A stretch of 64,000 bases of DNA from Dehalobacter sp. 12DCB1 (GTDB lineage: Bacteria; Bacillota; Desulfitobacteriia; Desulfitobacteriales; Syntrophobotulaceae), in NCBI RefSeq assembly GCF_004343605.1, contig NZ_POSF01000013.1, positions 1-64,000 of the forward strand, written 5' to 3'. A model generated the notes under the pieces. That model made no database searches. It was given only the letters and a program-made list of their open reading frames with translations, and had not been told where the DNA came from. A program made the position numbers and the translations under genes. Below are positions 47,844 to 57,463 of the stretch, piece after piece. Position 1 is the stretch's first letter. Each line of letters opens with the position of its first letter.

Positions 47844-50090
47844 CTATAACACTATATCATATTCCTTGACTTTTTTCTTCTTTAACACCCGCATTGCATT
47901 CAGGATCGCAATCACAGCCACGCCTACATCGGCAAATACAGCTTCCCACATTGTCGCGGCCCCCATCGCTCCAAGGATGAGGACACCTATCTTTATTCCG
48001 AGCGCAAAACCAATATTTTGCCAGACAATTCCCTTCGTTTTCCGGGCAATCCGGATTGCCTCGAGCAGTTTGGCAGGTTCATCCGTCATCAGGACAATAT
48101 CCGCGGCCTCAATCGCTGCATCCGACCCGAGTCCGCCCATGGCAACGCCGATATCAGCCCTGGCCAGGACCGGTGCATCATTGACCCCATCTCCGACAAA
48201 AACCAGTTTACTGCCTTTTTCCTTCTGTTCCTCCAGCGTTTCCAGAACAGCGACCTTTTGATCGGGAAGCAATTCAGCGTAAACTTGGTCAAACCCCAAC
48301 TGCTGTCCGATCTGTTCACTGATCGCTTTCGTGTCTCCGGTCAGCATAACAAATTTCTTAACTCCCGCCTGTCTCAATCCCCGCAAAGCCCCGTGAACAT
48401 CTTTTTTGACTCTGTCCGTAATCAGGATATAGCCGGCATATTGACGCTCAATCGCGATATAGGCAATCGTTCCAGCCTCGGGTATTTGCGTCAGGGAGAT
48501 TCCTTCCTCAGTCAGGAGCCTGGCGCTGCCGGCCATGACTTCTTTTCCCTGATATACTGTTTTTACGCCATAGCCTGGTATTTCTTGATACTGATGGATA
48601 TCTTTCTGATCAATGCCCTTGGTATTCAGTTTTTTCGTATCATCTTCGGTGTATCGTTTCAAAATCGAAGCCGCAATGGGATGACCTGAGAAATATTCAG
48701 CCGCAGCAGCATATTCCAGCAAAGTATCTTCATCAAACCCCTGAGCAGCTTGTATTCCGGTAACTTCAAACACACCTTCGGTTAGCGTGCCGGTCTTATC
48801 GAAGACAACCGTACGCACTTGATTCAGGCCTTCCAGGTAGTTGCTTCCCTTGATCAGGATGCCGTTTCGAGAAGCGCCTCCGATACCCCCAAAAAAGCTT
48901 AACGGGATGGAGATCACCAGTGCGCAGGGACATGACACCACGAGAAAGACCAAAGCCCGGTTCAGCCATTCGCTGAATGTGGCCCCTTCAACAAAAAGCG
49001 GGGGCAGAAAAGCTAAAAGTGCAGCTCCGAGCACAATAACCGGTGTATAGACACGCGCAAATGTTGTCATAAAATTTTCTGTCTTAGCTTTTTTAGAGGC
49101 GGCCTTTTCCACCAGATCCAGAACCCGTGCAACCGTGCTCTGCGCATAAACCTTCGTAACTTTTACGGTCAAGACCCCGGTCTTATTAATAAAACCAGCT
49201 AGAATACTGCTGCCGGCTTCGACCTCCCTCGGGATAAATTCTCCGGTGAGCGCCGAGGTATCCAAAACAGACCTGCCCGCAAGCACTGTGCCATCAAGGG
49301 GAACTTTCTCTCCTGGCTTGATCAGAATCATCTGGCCTTCCCTGACTTCCTCCGGCGGCACTTTGCTTATGGAATCTCCCTTCATTAAATTCGCATAGTC
49401 CGGACGAATATCCATCAGTTCACTGATCGAGCGGCGGGAACGGTTCACAGCACTGTCCTGGAAAAATTCACCGACCCGGTAGAACAGCATCACTGCCACA
49501 GCCTCGGGATATTCCTGAATAGCCAGCGCCCCAACTGTAGCAATAAACATCAGAAAGTTTTCATCAAGAAACTTGCCGCGGACAAAATTCCGAAGCGCCG
49601 CCCAGATAATCTGGCTGCCAACCAATAAATAGCTGATCAGAAACAATACAATTTCAACGGCAGGTTTCAATTTTAGCAGAAACGCAGCAGCAAAAATAAC
49701 GGCTCCAATGACAAAGCAAACCAGCTCGGCATTAACTTTCTGTTTTTTTTGTTCTTTTTGTTCTCTTTGTTCTTTTTGTTCCTTCTGTTCTTTTTGTTTT
49801 TCTTGTTCCGTGGTTTTCTCTTCTTTACTGGCTGTACCCATATCTTTGGACCTGATCCCAGTAATGCTTACCCCGGCCTCAATCCCGGAAGCGATTTTTT
49901 CAATTTCGTGGACGATATCTGTGATCTTTTCAGAATCATTTACCTCTAGATAGAGTTTGCTGCCTGCAAAATCAATATTTGCAGTTATTATGCCATCCAG
50001 CTTCCTTACTTCCTGTTCGATTTTAACCGAGCAATTTGCACAGCCAAGACCGGCAAACAGGATGACTGCTTCCTGACTTTTTATAGCCAT
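47844..50090 (-). CDS. cadA: Heavy-metal P1B-type ATPase (Cd/Zn/Pb class)
   Basis: About 748 residues. N-terminal heavy-metal-binding domain with GLGCANCSVK, then an unusual linker of repeated KEQ units (about residues 85-115), a membrane CPC motif in VVSCPCALVISIP, phosphorylation site DKTGTLTEG, HP in FSGHPIAA and hinge GDGVNDAPVLA. CPC with an ArsR/CadC partner points to zinc, cadmium or lead export. ATG at 50090 behind GAGGAG is preferred; an ATG at 50111 also has a plausible site. Confidence 0.9.
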   Translation of the reverse strand: MAIKSQEAVILFAGLGCANCSVKIEQEVRKLDGIITANIDFAGSKLYLEVNDSEKITDIVHEIEKIASGIEAGVSITGIRSKDMGTASKEEKTTEQEKQKEQKEQKEQREQKEQKKQKVNAELVCFVIGAVIFAAAFLLKLKPAVEIVLFLISYLLVGSQIIWAALRNFVRGKFLDENFLMFIATVGALAIQEYPEAVAVMLFYRVGEFFQDSAVNRSRRSISELMDIRPDYANLMKGDSISKVPPEEVREGQMILIKPGEKVPLDGTVLAGRSVLDTSALTGEFIPREVEAGSSILAGFINKTGVLTVKVTKVYAQSTVARVLDLVEKAASKKAKTENFMTTFARVYTPVIVLGAALLAFLPPLFVEGATFSEWLNRALVFLVVSCPCALVISIPLSFFGGIGGASRNGILIKGSNYLEGLNQVRTVVFDKTGTLTEGVFEVTGIQAAQGFDEDTLLEYAAAAEYFSGHPIAASILKRYTEDDTKKLNTKGIDQKDIHQYQEIPGYGVKTVYQGKEVMAGSARLLTEEGISLTQIPEAGTIAYIAIERQYAGYILITDRVKKDVHGALRGLRQAGVKKFVMLTGDTKAISEQIGQQLGFDQVYAELLPDQKVAVLETLEEQKEKGSKLVFVGDGVNDAPVLARADIGVAMGGLGSDAAIEAADIVLMTDEPAKLLEAIRIARKTKGIVWQNIGFALGIKIGVLILGAMGAATMWEAVFADVGVAVIAILNAMRVLKKKKVKEYDIVL

Positions 50091-50113
50091 ATCTTTTTTC
50101 TCCTCACGCATCC

Positions 50114-50479
50114 TTATCCTTCTTTGACATGGAGCATTCCCTGGCTGAAAATGCCTTTGATATGCTCGTCATCCAGCGCATAGAATACGATTTTTCCTTC
50201 TTTTCTGTTTTTTACCAGCCTGCATTGCTTAAGAATCCGCAGCTGATGGGAAATTGCCGACTGGGTCATATCCAATAGAAAGGCCAGGTCGCAGACACAC
50301 ATTTCTGCTTCCGAAAGCGCCCAGAGAATTCTTATCCTTGTCGTATCACCAAATACTTTAAATAACTCAGCAAGATCATATAGATTTTCTTCCTGCGGCA
50401 TCAATTCTTTAACCTTACCGACAATTTCTTCATGAATAACCAGGCAGTCACACCGCAAATTCTCCGCTTTCCCCTCCAT
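50114..50479 (-). CDS. ArsR/SmtB-family metal-sensing repressor (CadC-like)
   Basis: 121 residues. Winged helix with FGDTTRIRILWALSEAEMCV, CDLAFLLDMTQSAISHQLRI and LKQCRLVKNRKEGKIVFYAL. Cys residues in LRCDCL near the N-terminus and in EMCVCDLA match the CadC alpha-3N metal site. It should leave its operator when Cd, Pb or Zn binds. ATG at 50479; its stop lies just ahead of the ATPase gene, one operon. Confidence 0.9.
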   Translation of the reverse strand: MEGKAENLRCDCLVIHEEIVGKVKELMPQEENLYDLAELFKVFGDTTRIRILWALSEAEMCVCDLAFLLDMTQSAISHQLRILKQCRLVKNRKEGKIVFYALDDEHIKGIFSQGMLHVKEG

Positions 50480-50515
50480 CAAAACAACCTCTCCTTTGTA
50501 ATTGCTCTATCAATT

Positions 50516-50540
50516 GAATACTTGAATAAGTGTTCATATA
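50516..50540. promoter_or_regulatory. Operator-like repeat of the ArsR-type repressor
   Basis: TTGAATAAGTGTTCAT (50522-50537) is an imperfect inverted repeat of the TGAAxA type bound by CadC/SmtB repressors. It lies about 45 bases upstream of the repressor start. Confidence 0.55.
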
Positions 50541-50594
50541 TTATATTATTACGTATTTCTTTTATGGTCAATTCATTTTTCTATTTTTCTGAAT

Positions 50595-51167
50595 CTACGC
50601 ATAGCCTGTAAATATTGATTTAAGTTTTTTAAGGCTATTTGTAAGGGTAAAATAAAGATGGACGGATACGGATGAGGCCGTCATTAATGCCGCCAGATAA
50701 TGCAGCCAGCGCACACGGTTTAATCCTCCTGCCGGTTTGACCGCTCTCTGCAGGGGCTTAAAGTAGAGGGCCATCCCGGTAATCATCTGGACCAGGGTTA
50801 ATCCTGCCAGCGAGGTAATCAATATTTTCTGACCTGGATTGTATTTGGGATATTTCGTCTTTTTTTCGGATAAGAAGAACTCGTATTTTAAGAATTTAGG
50901 TATTGCCTTTAAGGTCTTGCGGTTCGGAATGATCTCTTTATAGTTTTTGTCTTTCATCCCGTAGCAAACCCGTGCCACGTACGAATTTAACAGTAAAAAC
51001 TGGGCGACGGCATGTGTCTTCCGTGCTGAATCCATCCGCTTGAACCCGAAAGCGTGCGATGGGCTGTGAATGTAAAGCCCGCTAAAAATTAAAGCCAGTA
51101 CAGCCGGCGCGTAGACCCAGTGAAGCAATCTCACTGTTCCTGAATGACGTTGCTTTTTCCAATTCAT
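50595..51167 (-). CDS. NiFe hydrogenase b-type cytochrome subunit
   Basis: 190 residues. Four to five membrane helices with haem-ligand His candidates in RLLHWVYAPAVLALIFSGLY, KTHAVAQFLLLNSYVARVCY and RWLHYLAALMTASSVSVHLY, the pattern of cytochrome b561/HyaC-type subunits that pass hydrogenase electrons to quinone. ATG at 51167 overlaps the stop of the large subunit gene (ATGA), so translation is coupled. Confidence 0.85.
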   Translation of the reverse strand: MNWKKQRHSGTVRLLHWVYAPAVLALIFSGLYIHSPSHAFGFKRMDSARKTHAVAQFLLLNSYVARVCYGMKDKNYKEIIPNRKTLKAIPKFLKYEFFLSEKKTKYPKYNPGQKILITSLAGLTLVQMITGMALYFKPLQRAVKPAGGLNRVRWLHYLAALMTASSVSVHLYFTLTNSLKKLKSIFTGYA

Positions 51168-52567
51168 ATCATCAGCTCCCCAACCGGTTTTCCCGTAGTT
51201 ATTAAATGTGTCGAACAAGAGGAACAAATGTCAAATGCCCTGATCACCCGGCCGATTTCAATGGGCTGTTTTTCATCCGCAATCGAAATTCCAATGAGCG
51301 CCTCCTCGACGGGTCCTTTACAATTCTGATCATCCCGGGGAGAAAAATTCCAGGCACTGGGTGTAATGATCTGGTATTGGGCTATCCTGCCGTTTTCAAT
51401 CCGCAGCCAGTGTCCGAGCGGACCGCGCATTGCTCCGGTGAGGCCGATTCCTTCGGCATTTTTTGGTACTTCAAAGGGTGAAAATATGCATCCTTCCGGC
51501 TCTAGTTCATCGAGCCAGGATTCCATCAAGGTCCCCACTTTTTCGGTCTCAAGCGCCCTGGCGATTACCCGGTCCATCGTCGATATACCCTTTCGGTAAT
51601 CGCCTTTGATCCAGAGCCTGGCCAGCGGGCCTCCTTCCAGCGGCATACCGGAATAACGGGGTGCCTTTATCCAAGAGTAAGCGTCTTCTTTTTCCCGTTC
51701 AGGGACTGTTCGGCCTCCAGATGGGTTTCGCGGTCCGGACTCTGCTGCATACCAGGATCTAGCCGTATGTTCTTTAATCAACGACAGATCAACCTTCTGG
51801 ATTTGGCCGTTCAGCACTGCTCCACTGGGAAAATACCTCTCCCGGTCTTGCTCGGTGCGTGGAAATAGCCCGTATTCAAGCATATTTTGGGCTCTTTGGC
51901 CGAGTTCATAGTAATCACTGTAAGCATCTTCAAGAATGTATACATCAGGTACCATCTGATTCCGGATAAACCGATTGATTTTTTGGAGCTTCGACCGGAA
52001 ATTCATGACCACATCGGCAGAAGGCACAACTGTAGCCCCTCCAGCCAATATCCCATGAGGAAACGGGGCTTTTCCGCCTAGCAGGGTCACCATTTCGTGA
52101 GCCAGGCGGCTTATTTCCAGCGCTAAATACATATTCTGCACCATCGCGTCGTTTTTCTTTTTTTCCAGCCGCTTATCTTTGGTATAACCTGGAACAAAAG
52201 GGGCCCTCTCTGGCAAAGTCAAATAATCCACCAGGGAAAACAAATACTGATGACGGATATGATTCTGAAGAATATCTGCCCCGATGATCAGGTTTCGCAA
52301 AATGTTGGCATTACGGGGCGGCCTAATCCCAGCAGCATCTTCCAAGGCGTAGGAGGCAGCTGCTCCATGCAGAGATGAACAGATCCCGCAGATTCTTTCC
52401 GTAAGGTACGCGGCGTCCCGCGGATCTTTTCCCTGCAGTATCAGTTCAAACCCCCTGAAAAAAATCCCGCTGCAGCGGGCATCTACCACTTTTTTGTCTT
52501 CGACTGTGACCTCTACGGCGCAGGAGTTGTTAGCCCTGGTAAGTGGCCCTATAACAATCTTTTTCAT
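51164..52567 (-). CDS. NiFe hydrogenase large subunit
   Basis: 467 residues. L1 motif TERICGICSSLHGAAASYAL and L2 motif DICSSCSTH supply the four Cys of the Ni-Fe site; the 13 residues after the L2 His fit the extension removed on maturation. The small subunit gene lies 60 bases upstream. The role is H2 uptake into the quinone pool, which would support organohalide respiration. Maturation genes (hypA-F) are not in the window. Confidence 0.92.
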   Translation of the reverse strand: MKKIVIGPLTRANNSCAVEVTVEDKKVVDARCSGIFFRGFELILQGKDPRDAAYLTERICGICSSLHGAAASYALEDAAGIRPPRNANILRNLIIGADILQNHIRHQYLFSLVDYLTLPERAPFVPGYTKDKRLEKKKNDAMVQNMYLALEISRLAHEMVTLLGGKAPFPHGILAGGATVVPSADVVMNFRSKLQKINRFIRNQMVPDVYILEDAYSDYYELGQRAQNMLEYGLFPRTEQDRERYFPSGAVLNGQIQKVDLSLIKEHTARSWYAAESGPRNPSGGRTVPEREKEDAYSWIKAPRYSGMPLEGGPLARLWIKGDYRKGISTMDRVIARALETEKVGTLMESWLDELEPEGCIFSPFEVPKNAEGIGLTGAMRGPLGHWLRIENGRIAQYQIITPSAWNFSPRDDQNCKGPVEEALIGISIADEKQPIEIGRVIRAFDICSSCSTHLITTGKPVGELMI

Positions 52568-52627
52568 GAAGTCCGTCCTTTTTCTTTATTCTCGCCTTCA
52601 GACAATCTTTTTTCTACCGTCTTCTTA

Positions 52628-53632
52628 TTAATGAATCTTTTTAAGCCGTTGCCTGAGTTTTAGCTTGCTTCCGCGTGGGAGATCTTTTTTCAATGTTTCT
52701 GCGAATCTGCCGGTCAGAATGCTTCCTATCAGATGGGCGCCAATACCAAGCGCCGTCACAACCCCTGTCAATTGGCCCACCCTGTTTGCCGTTACCTTGA
52801 TCCCCGGAAGCTTTACATCCGGCAAATGTTCAAAGAATGGAACGCTTCCATCGGAAAACTCAGGACTGGCACAGCCGATACAAGGGGTATTGGCTTTTAC
52901 CGGCCAACTTAGATGCTCTCCGTTCCACTGGCGGACAGGGCAATCAGCATAGGTAACCGGCCCTTTGCAGCCTATTTTATACATGCACCACGGTTCTCCC
53001 GGCTTAGCGGCAAAGATGCTGTTGTCAAAATAATCCCGCCGCTGGCAAAGGTTATGGATTGTTTCTCCATAGAAAAGTTTAGGACGATTATCATCATCAA
53101 GCGCCGGCTCGCCGTACTGAATTAAATGGTTCAAAGTGCCCATCATCCATTCGGGGTTGATTGGACATCCAGGTACATTGATAACTTTTCTGTCCAGAAC
53201 AGCCTGTAACGATACACATTCAGAAGGGTTCGGAGCCGCAGCATAGATCCCTCCGAACGCTGCGCAGGTACCGGCAGCAACTACGTAACGAGCTGCAGCG
53301 CCTAGTTCCCGCACTGCCTGCAAAGCCGTCCAAGCCTTGCCGTTCCGATAACCGATCACAGAATACAGGCCATTGGACCTCGTTGGGATGCTTCCTTCAA
53401 CCACCAGGATGTATGCTGCTTTATGATTTTTCTGGAGATCATCAAGAACATTGATGGCATCACTTCCCTCGGACGCGCTTAAAAGATAATCGAAACGAAG
53501 CTCTGCAATGCTGCTGATCAACTCCTCGTAGCCCGGGTCCTTGGCATTAAGAAAGGAAAGCATATCGCCGGCACAGGTATTTGTCCCGAGCCAAATAATG
53601 AGAGGTTTTGTCGAACCATCCATATTCGCCAT
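52628..53632 (-). CDS. NiFe hydrogenase small subunit, no Tat signal
   Basis: 334 residues. Cluster ligands appear in GTNTCAGDML, AAGTCAAFGG, VPGCPINPEW, HNLCQRRDYF, CMYKIGCKGPVTYADC and PCIGCASPEF. Position 4 of the first motif is Asp (C-A-G-D) where most small subunits have a second Cys. There is no twin-Arg signal: a stop lies upstream in frame, and ATG 53632 has GGAAGGG just before it. A C-terminal hydrophobic stretch (GVVTALGIGAHLIGSILTG) may anchor it. Confidence 0.9.
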   Translation of the reverse strand: MANMDGSTKPLIIWLGTNTCAGDMLSFLNAKDPGYEELISSIAELRFDYLLSASEGSDAINVLDDLQKNHKAAYILVVEGSIPTRSNGLYSVIGYRNGKAWTALQAVRELGAAARYVVAAGTCAAFGGIYAAAPNPSECVSLQAVLDRKVINVPGCPINPEWMMGTLNHLIQYGEPALDDDNRPKLFYGETIHNLCQRRDYFDNSIFAAKPGEPWCMYKIGCKGPVTYADCPVRQWNGEHLSWPVKANTPCIGCASPEFSDGSVPFFEHLPDVKLPGIKVTANRVGQLTGVVTALGIGAHLIGSILTGRFAETLKKDLPRGSKLKLRQRLKKIH

Positions 53633-53820
53633 ACTCTTCCCTTCCATCCCTTCTGCGGTCTTTCACACCCTGTTGTTTTTTACTTCGTATTTTTAATTTC
53701 AAGTGTATTATTACCGTATGCTATTTCACTATACAAAATTTGCAGGTCTATCCTGCTTTGTTCAGGCATACATAATTATGATTAGCCTTTCTCAAGGTTC
53801 CGCGGAAGGATGAACAAGCC

Positions 53821-54771
53821 ATGAACTTCAAGCAATTTATCTTAGGTCTGATTGTTATTGTCCTTTTAGTTACAGGCTGTAAGATTATTTGGAACAGACA
53901 TCTAATAACAGTAAACGCACCCGCAGTGTCCCCAGTTTCCGATTGGGAATATGAAGACGTAATGAAAAGGGATATTCTCTGTCTGATGCTGGCCTATCCG
54001 GAAACTATTACCGGTGTGGAGAAAGCATCCAAAAATGAGGTTTATGTCCTTTTAAAATCGGGGAAAAAAATCTTATATGATGACAAAAAAGAAAAAAACT
54101 CCTGGCAGAAATCGGGGAACCCCGACCTTCAGGATATGATGGACCAGCTCTACCCATTGTCCAAGATTACGGAAATTTTACCTAATTACTACAACCCTGG
54201 CTGTGCAAGAGTTTATCCGCTTCTGAAAGAAGTCTATGGAACGAGCAAAAAAACAATCCTATCCAATCTGACCAAAGTCAGCATTGGCTACAAGTATGTA
54301 GAGTTTAATGGAAACAATAAAGCTGCGGAATCCTTAAAAGCGGTCATGAAAGAACTGCTTCCGTTGTCCCGCCAAAGCCATAAGGTGTACGCCGCTTCTT
54401 TTCCGAGCAGTGGGGCTTTCAATTACCGGCTGATCGGCGGTACAAACAGGCTGAGCTCCCATGCCTATGGTATCGCAATCGATCTTAACAGTAATAAATA
54501 CGATTATTGGCGCTGGTCCACGCGTGAAGAAGGTCAGAAAAGGCTTAAGGCCTATCCCCAGGAGGTCTCTGCTATCTTTGAAAAATATGGTTTCATCTGG
54601 GGCGGCAAATGGGGAAATTTTGATATTATGCATTATGAATACCGTCCGGAAATCATTCTGAAAGCACGTTATTTTTCCGAAAGACCCGTCTCGGGGATTC
54701 CATGGTATGACGGTTTACAAAGCAACCAGAAAGCCTGGGAATATATTTGGCTGATTGAAGAAAGCCTGTAG
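53821..54771 (+). CDS. M15-type peptidase lipoprotein
   Basis: 316 residues. Signal MNFKQFILGLIVIVLLVTGC with a lipobox Cys at about 20. The C-terminal third has the M15 zinc-peptidase signature: SSHAYGIAIDLNSNKYDYWR (SxHxxGxAxD) and WGNFDIMHYEYRPE, as in VanY/D-Ala-D-Ala carboxypeptidase-like enzymes. Probably trims peptidoglycan peptides at the outer membrane face. ATG start behind GGAAGG. Confidence 0.8.
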   Translation: MNFKQFILGLIVIVLLVTGCKIIWNRHLITVNAPAVSPVSDWEYEDVMKRDILCLMLAYPETITGVEKASKNEVYVLLKSGKKILYDDKKEKNSWQKSGNPDLQDMMDQLYPLSKITEILPNYYNPGCARVYPLLKEVYGTSKKTILSNLTKVSIGYKYVEFNGNNKAAESLKAVMKELLPLSRQSHKVYAASFPSSGAFNYRLIGGTNRLSSHAYGIAIDLNSNKYDYWRWSTREEGQKRLKAYPQEVSAIFEKYGFIWGGKWGNFDIMHYEYRPEIILKARYFSERPVSGIPWYDGLQSNQKAWEYIWLIEESL

Positions 54772-54961
54772 CTTTATCTCCTTATCGTTCAGTCAACCTG
54801 AATCACAAACATCCCGGCAGTATTTTTTTCTTTCATGATACAATTTCCACAGTAGCCTATTACTATTTTATGTCATTTTTGGTAATATTAATCATGATAT
54901 ACAAATCGATCTGTTATGTTGAATATGTACAGGATTTTTTACTTTTAGGAGGCCTGAACCA

Positions 54962-55315
54962 TTGAATAAAAGACAGTTGGGGCAGCGGGGCGAGGATATG
55001 GCTTTGGAACATATTAAGAAAGCCGGTTTGAACATTATCCAGCGCAATTACCGTTGTCCCAAGGGAGAAATCGACATCATCGCCAGGGATGGGAAAACAA
55101 TTGTATTTATCGAAGTCAGACTGAGGAGTTCCAATATCCGGGGATCGGCGGAAGAAAGCATTGGCCTCTGGAAAATCCAAAGGCTTAAAAGTATTGCCTC
55201 GTACTATCTTCTGGAACAACACTATCGTCAATGGCCTCAAATCAGGTTTGATATTTTCGCCATTAACATGGCTGAAGGCGTTCCCGAGTTCAACTGGATC
55301 CAAGGGGCACTATAA
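54962..55315 (+). CDS. UPF0102 (YraN) family protein
   Basis: 117 residues with the YraN endonuclease-like fold: LGQRGEDMALEHIKKAGLNI, NYRCPKGEIDIIARDGKTIV and FIEVRLRSS, where E-x-D-x-x-x-E-V-(K/R) fits a restriction-like active site. Biological role not established. TTG start at 54962 behind AGGAGG. It precedes comM, a common arrangement. Confidence 0.88.
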   Translation: MNKRQLGQRGEDMALEHIKKAGLNIIQRNYRCPKGEIDIIARDGKTIVFIEVRLRSSNIRGSAEESIGLWKIQRLKSIASYYLLEQHYRQWPQIRFDIFAINMAEGVPEFNWIQGAL

Positions 55316-55485
55316 ATGGCTCATTTTCTTTCCGTTTCTGTCTGATGTTTTTGCCTGACATTCTGTCTGACGTTTCTGTCTGATTCCATAAATATCGCCA
55401 AAATTCAACTATATTAATCCATTAATGTAATTTTATAGAAGGATATTTGCTGTCAGAAGCGAATTTTGTTTTTGAGGTGAAAAAA

Positions 55486-57012
55486 ATGTTTGCTTCTGTC
55501 AGCGGAATGTCTGTCGACAATCTCTCAGCCCAGCCGGTCAGTGTCGAAGTGGATATTGCCAATGGTCTTCCCTGTCTGGAAATTGTAGGCCTTGCGGCCA
55601 CTGCTGTGAAAGAGGCCAGAGACAGAGTCCGGTCAGCGTTGAAAAACTCAGGCTTCGATTTCCCTTTGAAAAGAATTACAGTTAATCTTGCTCCTGCAGA
55701 CCTGCGTAAAGAAGGCTCCGGTCTGGATTTACCGATCGCTTTGGGTATATTGGCTGCCATGGAAGAACTAAATAATGCTGTACTGAACCGCTATGTTTTT
55801 GCCGGCGAACTTTCCTTGGAAGGTCTTTTGCGTCCGATACCGGGCGTTCTAACCATGGCGTTGGCTTTAAAAAGCGAGCCAGAAAAACAAGTCCTGATTA
55901 TACCGCCTGCTAATCTGGCCGAAGCGAGGCTTGTAACCGAAATAAAAAGTGCAAGCGTGATCAGTCTTGCTGAGTTAGTGGGGATTTTGAACGGAGAAGA
56001 TCATTTTTCCGTTATTCCTTCCCCGCCCTCTGCTGAAATCTTTGAAACGGTATCTGTGGACTGGTCGGATATCCATGGGCAGATGCAGGCCAAACGTGGA
56101 CTCGAAATTGCCGCCTGCGGTGGGCACAACCTGTTGATGGTTGGTCCGCCCGGTTCTGGTAAAACGCTGCTGGCCAGAGCATTTGCCGGGATTCTGCCGC
56201 CTCTCACGGTTGAGGAGAGTCTTGATGTGACTCAGCTTCACAGCCTGACTGGTATTATCCGGGGAAATGGGCAGCTGATTACGCAAAGGCCTTTCCGCAG
56301 CCCTCACCATACGGCTACAATCGCCGGAATCATCGGCGGGGGACAAAAAATTAAGCCTGGGGAACTCGCCCTGGCCAATCACGGTGTTCTCTTTCTGGAT
56401 GAACTGCCTGAGTTTTCCCGGGAAGTCCTCGAAGCACTCCGTCAGCCGCTCGAGGACCGAAAACTGACGTTAATCCGTCTGAGAGGCAGAATCGAGTTTC
56501 CAGCACGCATTTGTGTTATGGCTTCGATGAATCCATGCCCGTGCGGCTATTTTGGGGAGAATGGCCGGGAATGTTCCTGCACGCCACTTCAAATCAGCCA
56601 CTACCGCGGAAAGGTTTCCGGACCCCTACTGGACCGGTTTGACATCCAGCTGGAAGTCCCCCGTTTAAGCTATGGCGAGCTAAAACACGGGGACAACCGG
56701 GAAACCTCTGAAATTGTCCGCAACCGGGTGATCAGAACCAGAGAAATTCAGTATAAAAGATTGAATGCGAGCAGGACAAACTCAGAAATGACCGGTCGCG
56801 AAACAAAAGCGCTGTGCCAATTGGACAGCGCCGGTGAATCCCTCCTGCAAAAAGTTTTTGATAAAAACCTCTTCAGTGCCCGGGCCCACGACCGTATCCT
56901 GCGGGTAGCCAGAACAATTGCTGATATGGCCGGATCAGAAAATATCCGGGCAGAACATCTGGCCGAATCACTACAGTACAGGGCTTTGGACAGGATAAAG
57001 ACGAATCAATGA
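55486..57012 (+). CDS. comM: ComM/YifB-type Mg-chelatase-like AAA+ ATPase
   Basis: 508 residues. N-terminal Lon-like domain (SVEVDIANGLPCLEIVGLAA), Walker A in MVGPPGSGKTLLARAFAGIL, Walker B in HGVLFLDELPEF, zinc-like CPCGY and a C-terminal helical domain. ComM helicases promote branch migration during transformation. ATG at 55486 with GAGGTGA upstream. With dprA it suggests a DNA-uptake pathway. Confidence 0.92.
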   Translation: MFASVSGMSVDNLSAQPVSVEVDIANGLPCLEIVGLAATAVKEARDRVRSALKNSGFDFPLKRITVNLAPADLRKEGSGLDLPIALGILAAMEELNNAVLNRYVFAGELSLEGLLRPIPGVLTMALALKSEPEKQVLIIPPANLAEARLVTEIKSASVISLAELVGILNGEDHFSVIPSPPSAEIFETVSVDWSDIHGQMQAKRGLEIAACGGHNLLMVGPPGSGKTLLARAFAGILPPLTVEESLDVTQLHSLTGIIRGNGQLITQRPFRSPHHTATIAGIIGGGQKIKPGELALANHGVLFLDELPEFSREVLEALRQPLEDRKLTLIRLRGRIEFPARICVMASMNPCPCGYFGENGRECSCTPLQISHYRGKVSGPLLDRFDIQLEVPRLSYGELKHGDNRETSEIVRNRVIRTREIQYKRLNASRTNSEMTGRETKALCQLDSAGESLLQKVFDKNLFSARAHDRILRVARTIADMAGSENIRAEHLAESLQYRALDRIKTNQ

Positions 57013-57143
57013 AGTAATCAAATAAGTTCAGCAAAAGTATAATTATAAATTTAATTAACAAAAGATAATCTATATGTACATACACGAACAATCTAGATCA
57101 CTCCATAATATGGATATATAGTTTGGTTAAAGGAGTGATCCGT

Positions 57144-57290
57144 TTGCATCATCAGGTTCACAAGGGAGACAATTTATCGAAGATTGCACGCCAGCACGGC
57201 GTGACTGTCATCATCTTATTAAATTTGAATCCCCATTTAAGAAAGCGCAGACATCGTATTTATGTTGGTGAAAGAATCAGAGTAAAATAA
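57144..57290 (+). CDS. LysM-domain microprotein
   Basis: 48 residues that are a single LysM domain: HHQVHKGDNLSKIARQHGVT, LLNLNPHL and HRIYVGERIRVK match the HxVxxGDTLxxIA...NP...I.VGxxI pattern. TTG start at 57144 behind AAAGGAGTGATC. No signal peptide, so it may be spore-coat or cortex associated, as single-LysM proteins such as SafA-type fragments are. A terminator follows. Confidence 0.7.
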   Translation: MHHQVHKGDNLSKIARQHGVTVIILLNLNPHLRKRRHRIYVGERIRVK

Positions 57291-57326
57291 TTAGAAATAT
57301 TGGATACGTCATTGGATAAAAATTAA

Positions 57327-57363
57327 ATAAGGAATAGCCGCGTACAACGCAGCTATTCCTTAT
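57327..57363. terminator. Bidirectional terminator after the LysM gene
   Basis: GGAATAGC-C-GCGT-ACA-ACGC-A-GCTATTCC with A/T-rich flanks on both sides. Confidence 0.7.
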
Positions 57364-57463
57364 CTGTTACTGAAATAAATTCTATTGTAATCCTTATTCT
57401 ATTGTAATCCTTAAGTCTCAAATCTTTTTTATGTACACTGTATGCCGGTCCCAATCTCAGATA

